A stretch of DNA of 63,199 bases from an uncultured Coriobacteriales bacterium (GTDB lineage Bacteria > Actinomycetota > Coriobacteriia > Coriobacteriales > UMGS124), in assembly GCA_902464015.1 (NCBI GenBank), contig CABQHM010000013.1, forward strand, positions 1-63,199, written 5' to 3'. The stretch's first letter is position 1. Each line of letters starts with the position of its first letter. Of this stretch, positions 52,598-59,399 are shown piece after piece. Under the pieces are notes generated by a model that saw only the letters and a list, made by a program, of their open reading frames with translations, was not told the DNA's origin and searched no databases. Position numbers and translations under genes: made by a program.

Positions 52598-53758
52598 ATG
52601 GGCGACATGCAACGCGTCCAGCAAATCTGCGACGAGTTTGAACAGTTGTGTCAAACCCCGTTCAACGACAGCCTTCGCGACTACAAAGATGCAGGAGGAA
52701 AGATTGTCGGCGTGCTTTACAATCAGGTCGCCGAGGAACTCGTACTAGCAGCGGGACTTTTACCCGTGCGCCTACGCGCCGTTGGAAGCAGGGGCGACGA
52801 ACTTGCAGATGCGCGCTTCACGCAAGTAAACTGCAGCGAGGTACGTTGTCTCTACGATGCGGCAGCACGTGGTACTTTCGATTTTATCGACGGCCTCGTG
52901 GCAACCAATGCCTGCGACCACATTCGAAAGCTCTATGAGAACTGGGCCGACGTACTAAAGACGCCATATGCCCACCTGGTTTGTTTCCCCAAGCGCAAGG
53001 GTGACGATTTGCAAGTCGCACATCTCGCAGGCGAACTGGCAAACTTCAAAACCAGTCTTGAAGAACATTTCGGTGTCCAAATTACCGACGAGGCCCTGCG
53101 TGCGGCTATCAATCTTGCCAACGAAATTCGTGCCCTCCAACTCAAGCTCGACAACCTGCGCGCCGAGAGTGCCAATCCGCCCATCACCGGCACTCAAGCA
53201 TTGGCCGTACATATGGCGGGCACCTGTATGCCACGCCAAGACTACAAGGCGCTACTTTCCGAACTCGTAGATACCTGTGAGGGCGTGGAGGGGCAACCTG
53301 GACAAAAGCGTCTTGTAGTATATGGCGGCGAGATAGACTCTCTGCCGTTCATGGAAACAATCGAAAGCCAGGGCGCCATGGTGGTGGCCGACTCGCTCGG
53401 CGGTTTCGGTAGGCGATCTGAGGATATGCAGGTTGCAACCGATGGCGATCTACTCCACAATCTCGCCTCTGCCTACCTGCAAGGACGCCCACCCGAGCCG
53501 CGTCTGCACGGAACGCGCGCCGAACGATGGAGCTATCTTGAAGGCATCGCCGCCAAAGCCCATGCCGATGGCTTCATCCAAGTGCACATTCCCAAGTGCG
53601 ACTTGTGGAGTTACGAACGCCTCATGTTCGACACCGAAGTCGAGCGAAAAGGCTTTGCATGCCTTGATCTCGACACTGAATACATCTTCACCAACGCCGG
53701 ACAAACGCGTACACGCATACAAGCTTTCGTCGAGACTCTCACTGAAGGAGGGCGATAA
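52598..53758 (+). CDS. 2-hydroxyacyl-CoA dehydratase/DCCP-type subunit (HgdB/FldC-like)
   Basis: 386 residues, PF06050-type. The three conserved cluster cysteines appear in expected settings: C79 in NCSEVRC, C106 in TNACDHIRK, and C334 in IPKCDLWSYE. The family uses iron-sulfur clusters ([4Fe-4S], or a double-cubane [8Fe-9S] in DCCP proteins) and an ATP-driven activase to make very low-potential one-electron reductions. It starts after GGGAGG and leads a five-gene operon; the next gene is 2 bp away. With a partner subunit and an activase present, the system is complete in form. The true substrate is unknown. Confidence 0.88.
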   Translation: MGDMQRVQQICDEFEQLCQTPFNDSLRDYKDAGGKIVGVLYNQVAEELVLAAGLLPVRLRAVGSRGDELADARFTQVNCSEVRCLYDAAARGTFDFIDGLVATNACDHIRKLYENWADVLKTPYAHLVCFPKRKGDDLQVAHLAGELANFKTSLEEHFGVQITDEALRAAINLANEIRALQLKLDNLRAESANPPITGTQALAVHMAGTCMPRQDYKALLSELVDTCEGVEGQPGQKRLVVYGGEIDSLPFMETIESQGAMVVADSLGGFGRRSEDMQVATDGDLLHNLASAYLQGRPPEPRLHGTRAERWSYLEGIAAKAHADGFIQVHIPKCDLWSYERLMFDTEVERKGFACLDLDTEYIFTNAGQTRTRIQAFVETLTEGGR

Positions 53759-53760
53759 CC

Positions 53761-55056
53761 ATGGCACAAGCACCCGAGCGCTTCTATCAGTACCAGCAAG
53801 TGTTCGCCGGAGGCGTGGCCGCAACAGAAGAGGCCGCCAAGGTTGACGGCATCGCCAAGCTCGACCATGACAATTTTGCCTTAGCCCTCAAACACGTAAA
53901 CCGCCTCATCGACACCGTCGAGAACGACGAGCCGCTCGTAAGCGAGTGGTATGGGAACGCATGTGAAATATATGCGGCCATGGACCTCACCCACTTTTGT
54001 CCCGTTGACCTCATCATCCCGACGAGGCCCTTCTTCGACACTATCGAACGAATGCATGAAAGCGGCACGCCTTCTGACTCATGCGCACTCATCCAACTTG
54101 CCGTATGGGGCGCACGCGCTGGCATCATTCCCAAACCCAGCGTAATCACCGGCATGCTTGAACCCTGCGATGCGCAGAGCCTCATGCATGAGGCGTGGGA
54201 GACTGTACCGGGCTGGGACGACATTCCCACCATCAGTCTCGACCCACCCTACGGTTACGGCGATGAAGACATCCAATATTTTGCCGATCAACTCCGTCGC
54301 GAAATCGACTTCCTCGAGGAGCATACCGGCCACAAAATGGACTGGGATGAGCTGCGACGCATCTGCGGAGAGACGAACAAGATTTACGCCTACTGGGACG
54401 AGTGCAACCAGGTGCTCATGCAGAAGCCTTGTGTGTATCATTCGCTGCAGGCGGCTGAGTGGGGCTGGACCCAAGAGCTGCATGTTAACTGGCCCGGAGA
54501 CCCCGAGGTAACCGAGTTTTTTAAGAACATGGCCGAAACAGCAGCGGCTCTCTATGAGCAGAAAAAGGGCGCTTGCCCAGACGAGCGCGTACGCATCCTG
54601 TGGGCCGATCTCAATGGCTCGTGGGCTCAAGCAGAGCTCGGCCCCTGGCTCGAGCAAACCTACGGTGCCGTCATGGTCAACAGCTTTGCAGGCCGCACGC
54701 CCTACACACCCATTGACACTTCAACGCCCGAAACCATGCTTTTCGGACTGGCGCGCAAGTCAATCAATGAAGTCCCGATGATTCGCCAAGCTCGTGGCAC
54801 AGTGGACACGTTCCTGTTCGATGTCAAGAAAATGTGCACCGACTACCAGATTGACTGCGTGTTCTTCCCCAACCACAAGGGCCACAAGGATCAAGGTGGC
54901 AACATCGGCTACTTGCGCCAACTTTGCCGAGAGATGGACATGCCGTTGCTCACGTTTGCAAGCGACATCTTCGACCCCACCTACCTGCCCATTGACGAAC
55001 TCAAGCGTATTATCGCCAACTTCTTTGAAACTCAGGGCTGGGAGCCAATCAGCTAA
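53761..55056 (+). CDS. 2-hydroxyacyl-CoA dehydratase-type partner subunit
   Basis: 431 residues, same superfamily as the preceding product but longer and distinct. Candidate cluster cysteines are C108 (SDSCALIQLAVWG) and C136 (EPCDAQ). The C-terminal site where relatives have a third Cys reads NHKGHKDQGG, with His at 375 in place of Cys. It may therefore bind an altered cluster or be mainly structural. It is translated right after the first subunit (2-bp gap), which implies a 1:1 complex. The operon context shows no acyl-CoA transferase gene of the usual fermentation clusters. Confidence 0.85.
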   Translation: MAQAPERFYQYQQVFAGGVAATEEAAKVDGIAKLDHDNFALALKHVNRLIDTVENDEPLVSEWYGNACEIYAAMDLTHFCPVDLIIPTRPFFDTIERMHESGTPSDSCALIQLAVWGARAGIIPKPSVITGMLEPCDAQSLMHEAWETVPGWDDIPTISLDPPYGYGDEDIQYFADQLRREIDFLEEHTGHKMDWDELRRICGETNKIYAYWDECNQVLMQKPCVYHSLQAAEWGWTQELHVNWPGDPEVTEFFKNMAETAAALYEQKKGACPDERVRILWADLNGSWAQAELGPWLEQTYGAVMVNSFAGRTPYTPIDTSTPETMLFGLARKSINEVPMIRQARGTVDTFLFDVKKMCTDYQIDCVFFPNHKGHKDQGGNIGYLRQLCREMDMPLLTFASDIFDPTYLPIDELKRIIANFFETQGWEPIS

Positions 55057-55104
55057 AGGACATAGCGCCATCAGACAGACAGAAACGAAAGGAGGAGGGG
55101 CAGC

Positions 55105-55995
55105 ATGTATGTTATAGGTTGCGATTTGGGCTCCACTACAGGCAAAGCAGTGGCACTCAGGATTGAAGGGGCCAGGGCCGACGTTGCCGCATGGTCCATC
55201 GAGCCTTCGGGCCTCTCCCCTACCGAAACAGCCACTACAATCGTCGAGCGCATAGAGAGTCGACTGGGAATCGGGCATAACGACGTGGCCGGGATGTGCT
55301 GTACAGGGTATGGCCGCGAGCATGCGGGCATCATCGAGCACAACATGAGTGAGATCACCTGCCATGCTCGCGGCGCCCACTTCTTGCGCCCTTCAACGCG
55401 AACCATCGTGGATGTAGGCGGTCAGGACGTAAAGGCCATCGCTCTGTCAGGCAAGGGCAAGGTCGTCGACTTCACCATGAACGACAAATGTGCTGCTGGC
55501 ACAGGTCGTTTCTTTGAGATGATGGCTCGCGTACTGCGCGTAAGCATTGCGGAGCTTGGAGAAATGTCGTTGCGCAGCACGAACCCTGCTCAGATCTCCT
55601 CAACATGTTCGGTGTTTGCCGAAAGCGAAGTCATTTCGTGTATCAACAAGGGAATCTGCCGCGATGACATTGCCGGGGGCATCCATGAATCCATTGCACG
55701 CAGACTTGTGGCGATGGTAAGCCGCGTTGGTCTGCAAGAGGAAGTCGTTCTCACTGGCGGCTGTGCTAAAAACCCTGGTCTGCGCCGCGCGCTTGGCCAG
55801 ATGTTAAACTGCGAAATCCAATCCCTGCCCTGTGACCCGCAAATCAACGGGGCCCTAGGCGCAGCCCTATACGCAGCAGATGGCGCTCTAGGAAATGCGT
55901 CGGGGGCAAGCATGTTTGAACTGGGCGAAATAGCCGAAACAAATCCCGAAGACCTGGCGAGAACTACAACATACTCCCCCGACCCAAGGATATAG
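55105..55995 (+). CDS. Acyl-CoA dehydratase activase (HgdC/FldI-like ATPase)
   Basis: 296 residues of the ASKHA fold. DLGSTTGKAV is the phosphate-binding loop, VDVGGQDVKAI the second ATP motif, and TGGCAKNPGL the third. The [4Fe-4S] bridging cysteines are C129 (NDKCAAGTGRF) and C168 (SSTCSVFAESEVI). The dimer hydrolyses ATP to push one electron into the partner dehydratase or DCCP-type protein, here the two upstream products. An AAAGGAGGAGGGG precedes the ATG. Confidence 0.93.
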   Translation: MYVIGCDLGSTTGKAVALRIEGARADVAAWSIEPSGLSPTETATTIVERIESRLGIGHNDVAGMCCTGYGREHAGIIEHNMSEITCHARGAHFLRPSTRTIVDVGGQDVKAIALSGKGKVVDFTMNDKCAAGTGRFFEMMARVLRVSIAELGEMSLRSTNPAQISSTCSVFAESEVISCINKGICRDDIAGGIHESIARRLVAMVSRVGLQEEVVLTGGCAKNPGLRRALGQMLNCEIQSLPCDPQINGALGAALYAADGALGNASGASMFELGEIAETNPEDLARTTTYSPDPRI

Positions 55996-56007
55996 GGAGG
56001 GAACGCG

Positions 56008-56916
56008 TTGGAAATCGCAAAACCCGAAGCACTCGGACACGTTGTCGAGCAGACCGACGCATCGGCCGACCAAAACGTCGTAACGCAAGCTGAACGCATC
56101 ATCACTGAGGCGCACGAACGAGCATGTTCGTCCATCCATGCCTTTGATGGGTTAATCGGGCAGCTACGGCAGACCATTGGCGGGATTGACTCAGTTGAAA
56201 ATGTACGCGTCATTCAGGCCCCCTCGGCAAATTCACTACCGTTTGCAATAGGCGAGCACGCCAACCACGGCATTGTCCTTAAAAGTCGCTGCGCAGTAGA
56301 GCTGGGAGGGACACTTGAGGGATCGTGCGCTCTCACGCTCTCAACAAGCGATGTGAAACTTGTACACGATGGATGCGTAACAATCGTCGGTCCGGACATC
56401 CCTGAGCTCACACAAGAGTGCGTGCACCCATTCGCCCAGGTTATTCTCGTGGCCGGCGCAGGTCTCACCGGCGAAGACCATCAGGGTATTGAAGACTGCC
56501 AGGACGCAAAAGACTGGATCGATGGCTACCTCGTACGTGGCGGAGCCGGTGAGCTATGGACGCGCATCGGGCGAGATCTTTTTGCGCGTGGGCTTTCGTT
56601 CGCTCAACTGGGAAGTGCTCTTAGCGCCCTTATCAAAGCACGGCAACCGAAAGCGAGCCGCGTCGAAATTGTCTTTGTCACCTCGTCCAAGGCTGACGTC
56701 GAACAACTGTGTTCTCTGCGCAATGCCTGGAAAGATGCGTCGCACGGCCTAAGACACGATACATGGATGGGCAAAGGACTCGACATCGACTGTCCCAGCG
56801 GTGGGCATTGCGGTAACTGTGGCGATAAAGAGGTCTGCGACCAGGTGCGCAAAATCCAACGCATGCGACGATTGGTGAGCGAACGCACTGACGGAAAGGA
56901 TAGCGCAAATGCTTGA
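56008..56916 (+). CDS. Acetyl-CoA synthase beta subunit (CdhC)-like domain protein
   Basis: 302 residues from a TTG with GGGAGGGAA just upstream. Residues about 95-240 (AVELGG, VTIVGPDIPEL, DWIDGY, ELWTRIGRDL, VEIVFVTSSKADVE) follow the order of motifs I recall from the N-terminal/middle part of archaeal CdhC, the beta subunit of acetyl-CoA decarbonylase/synthase. The Ni-Fe-S A-cluster domain of CdhC is missing; in its place is a short Cys motif, C262-x5-C268-x2-C271-x5-C277. It overlaps the CooC-like gene by 8 bp. No CO dehydrogenase catalytic gene is in the window. The similarity is from memory and needs a profile search. Confidence 0.6.
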   Translation: MEIAKPEALGHVVEQTDASADQNVVTQAERIITEAHERACSSIHAFDGLIGQLRQTIGGIDSVENVRVIQAPSANSLPFAIGEHANHGIVLKSRCAVELGGTLEGSCALTLSTSDVKLVHDGCVTIVGPDIPELTQECVHPFAQVILVAGAGLTGEDHQGIEDCQDAKDWIDGYLVRGGAGELWTRIGRDLFARGLSFAQLGSALSALIKARQPKASRVEIVFVTSSKADVEQLCSLRNAWKDASHGLRHDTWMGKGLDIDCPSGGHCGNCGDKEVCDQVRKIQRMRRLVSERTDGKDSANA

Positions 56917-57778
56917 GTCAAGGATGTACTGGGGTCATGCGGGCATTCGCTGTCACATCATGCCTAATGGAGAGCCTCACATACACGAACACTTTACGGC
57001 GGTAAGCCACCCAGGTCATCGCGTCATTGCCGTATGCGGCAAGGGCGGAGTAGGTAAAACGGCGGTCTGCGCCCTCATGACACACGCGCTTTTGCATCGC
57101 CCCGACACGGGGCGGTTGCTTGTCATCGATGCCGACCCGGCACTCGGCCTAGCACTTGCTTTGGGCATCCAACCTGAACGTACGATTGCCAGTGTGCGCG
57201 ATGAATTGCTTGCGGCAGCCACATCGGGATCAGCGCAGGCAGAACGCGAAATTGCCGGCAAGCTTGACTATCTCGTAACACAAAGCATGGTGGAAACGGA
57301 CGACTTTGCCTTTATCGCCATGGGGCGAAGTCATGACTTGGGATGCTATTGCTCAGTCAACGATCTGCTGCGCGACGCTCTCGAACTGCTTGTACGTGAG
57401 TTTGACACCGTCCTCATCGACGGCGAGGCCGGATTAGAGCAGATTAATCGCCAGGTTGTGGCCTCACTTGATTACCTCGTTGCCGTAAGCGATGGATCAG
57501 CCCGCGCCAGCCGCACTATTGACACTATTTGGGACATGGCCGGGGAGCACGACCTTGTAAAGCGGAATCAAATCTTCATGCTGCTCAATCGCCAAGAGCC
57601 CAATGGCACTGTCGCGCCGCTGCGCACCGATGTAGCCCTTCATCTCATCGGGACTGTCCCCGCTGACGCAGAGCTCGCCGCTTTTGATCGCCAAGAGCGG
57701 TCCCTTCTGGAGCTCCCTCATGACAACCCCGCTGTACACGCCATCTGGCACGCATGCGCACACATGATGGAGCATTGA
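56909..57778 (+). CDS. CooC-like MinD/ParA-family ATPase
   Basis: 289 residues with AAGGA nine bases before the ATG. The deviant Walker A is GKGGVGKTAVCAL, followed by VIDADPALGLA; the segment GCYCSVNDLLRD carries a CxC pair (C146, C148), the metal-binding pair of CooC-type nickel-insertion ATPases. An extension of about 30 residues with Cys15 and several His precedes the ATPase fold. CooC proteins help mature Ni-containing CO dehydrogenase or acetyl-CoA synthase. Here it overlaps the ACS-like gene and no nickel enzyme is evident, so its client may be that protein or the dehydratase-type complex. Confidence 0.8.
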   Translation: MLESRMYWGHAGIRCHIMPNGEPHIHEHFTAVSHPGHRVIAVCGKGGVGKTAVCALMTHALLHRPDTGRLLVIDADPALGLALALGIQPERTIASVRDELLAAATSGSAQAEREIAGKLDYLVTQSMVETDDFAFIAMGRSHDLGCYCSVNDLLRDALELLVREFDTVLIDGEAGLEQINRQVVASLDYLVAVSDGSARASRTIDTIWDMAGEHDLVKRNQIFMLLNRQEPNGTVAPLRTDVALHLIGTVPADAELAAFDRQERSLLELPHDNPAVHAIWHACAHMMEH

Positions 57779-57901
57779 GTTCACAATTCCCGATGCTCCT
57801 CAGATACCCATCCAGCCGACACCACACCGCAAGGAAAACTAACCACAGCCGGAGCCATGCCTACGATTCCGATGCAGCGACCAATTTCAAGAAGGTAAAG
57901 C

Positions 57902-57938
57902 GAATGCCCGTTCTCATGCCGTACGAGAACGGGCATTC
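57902..57938. terminator. Bidirectional terminator between the two operons
   Basis: GAATGCCCGTTCTC and GAGAACGGGCATTC pair perfectly over 14 bp around nine bases. It lies between the CooC-like gene (plus) and torD (minus). Confidence 0.8.
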
Positions 57939-57991
57939 AATATGTAGCTCCGCCTACCGGGGTGCATTAGTCACCCTCCCGCATCAGAACG

Positions 57992-58660
57992 TTATCGCGC
58001 CGCTTTCATGCCCAAGCCTTCCGCGTATGAGTGCACCAGCCCGAACACAAAATCCCCTACGCCGCGATAAAATGAAGTGCGCGCTTTCGTCACCACGCGT
58101 TCACGCCACACACCAACCCACGGCAAGATATGGCGCCCAAGCAACACCCGGGCATCGTCAAGAGCACGTCTGCCAGACTCATCGTCGCCGGCCATCTCAG
58201 CCGCGGTCGCCTCACCAGCAAGCTGACCTAAAAAGCCCAGCATAACGCCGAGGTCATCATCTGGCTCACGGTTCTTTCGCGCGGGTTCAAAACCATGACG
58301 AGCGTATATATGCCTCACAGCCAAGCTTTCTTCACTGAGAATTTGCGAGTTCGTGGCCATGTAATATCCAGCCCACGCAGGCGCTGCAGGTTCACCGGGA
58401 CCCGCAAACAACTGGAACCAGTCATCGCGCAGTTCCGAAAGACCGCCCGCACAATCGCCTGCCTCACGCACACCATCGCACCAGGCAGCCATGGCAGTCA
58501 GGCCCTCGATAACATCAGCGTTATCCTCGGCGAAAGGGCTCTCATCAAACAGGCCAGGCACCAGGTATCGCTCAAGCGCAGCTGCATCTGGCTCGCAGTA
58601 TACGAGCATCGCAGCCATAGAAAGCGCCAAACGCGCTCCCTCGAATTCCTCGACCTGCAT
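57992..58660 (-). CDS. TorD/DmsD family molybdoenzyme chaperone
   Basis: 222 residues, all-helical in appearance. The family motif EPDDDLGVMLGFLGQLAGE and a late HILPWVGVWRERV segment match TorD/DmsD chaperones, which hold the Tat signal of their Mo-enzyme in the cytoplasm until the cofactor is in place. The gene is the last of the minus-strand Mo-reductase operon, so its client should be the 59400-62027 product. GGGGAAGGGG precedes the ATG. A terminator-like hairpin sits between it and the ferredoxin gene. Confidence 0.9.
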   Translation of the reverse strand: MQVEEFEGARLALSMAAMLVYCEPDAAALERYLVPGLFDESPFAEDNADVIEGLTAMAAWCDGVREAGDCAGGLSELRDDWFQLFAGPGEPAAPAWAGYYMATNSQILSEESLAVRHIYARHGFEPARKNREPDDDLGVMLGFLGQLAGEATAAEMAGDDESGRRALDDARVLLGRHILPWVGVWRERVVTKARTSFYRGVGDFVFGLVHSYAEGLGMKAAR

Positions 58661-58687
58661 GGAAACCCCTTCCCCTCAATCTGAAAA

Positions 58688-58726
58688 CCTGGGTGGCCCC
58701 GAGCATACAGCCGAGAACCACCCAGG
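58688..58726 (-). terminator. Intra-operon hairpin between ferredoxin and torD genes
   Basis: On the minus strand CCTGGGTGG and CCACCCAGG pair perfectly, followed by TTTTC. It has the form of an intrinsic terminator but lies inside the operon, so it may lower torD expression relative to the enzyme genes. Confidence 0.6.
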
Positions 58727-58751
58727 CAGCGCATGCGTGCTTCAAATTACG

Positions 58752-59381
58752 TTAGAACAGTTCCTCATCGAGCGTTGCCATGACACCCGAACCATTCCCA
58801 GAGGCCTGAGCCTTGGGATGAGGGTTCATGACCAGGCAGGGATTCGTCGAAGCTACGGGAAGAGGCTCGACGTTTACATCGCCCTCGCCATAGCGAGCCA
58901 CAAGCTCGTCGTAGTCGCCCCAATCAAGCGCACGCATGGGGCACGCCGCCACGCAGAAAGGCATGTTGCCGGCCTCAATCTCTTCGCGGCACATATCGCA
59001 CTTGATGACATAGCCGACCTCTTCGTCCAGCGAAGGAGCCTGATAGGGGCAGGCTTCCACGCAGGCCTGACAACCCGCGCACAGTTCATGGTCGCTTGTG
59101 ACAATGCCCGTCTCAGGATCCTTCTGCATGGCACCCGTAGGACAGGCAGCCACGCAGGCAGGATCGGCACAATGGTTGCACGACATGGACACCTGATAGC
59201 TGAACGTATCAACGGGAGCGTAGAAGCCAGCCTCCGTCGGCTCCCACGAACCACCAGCGTAGTGATACACGCGCCTGAACAGATTGTGCGCGGGAAGGTG
59301 GTAGTTCTCCTTGCAAGCCACCTGACATGTCTTGCAGCCCGTGCACTTAGCAGAGTCGAAATAAAAACCGTATTGTCCCAT
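58752..59381 (-). CDS. Four-cluster ferredoxin-type electron transfer subunit (DmsB-like)
   Basis: 209 residues with four [4Fe-4S] motifs: CTGCKTCQVAC, CNHCADPACVAACP, CAGCQACVEACP, and CDMC with a later CVAACP. It has no Tat or Sec signal, as usual for DmsB/NrfC proteins that travel bound to their exported catalytic subunit. It begins 18 bp after the catalytic gene, with AAGGGGAGGG upstream. No DmsC or NrfD membrane anchor gene is in the operon, so the quinol-facing partner must be elsewhere or absent. Confidence 0.93.
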   Translation of the reverse strand: MGQYGFYFDSAKCTGCKTCQVACKENYHLPAHNLFRRVYHYAGGSWEPTEAGFYAPVDTFSYQVSMSCNHCADPACVAACPTGAMQKDPETGIVTSDHELCAGCQACVEACPYQAPSLDEEVGYVIKCDMCREEIEAGNMPFCVAACPMRALDWGDYDELVARYGEGDVNVEPLPVASTNPCLVMNPHPKAQASGNGSGVMATLDEELF

Positions 59382-59399
59382 CTTGCATCCCTCCCCTTC

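Noticed and set aside
55105..55120. Fourth copy of the dispersed repeat (ATGTATGTT)
   Set aside because: Only nine bases match, and they are the start codons of the activase gene.
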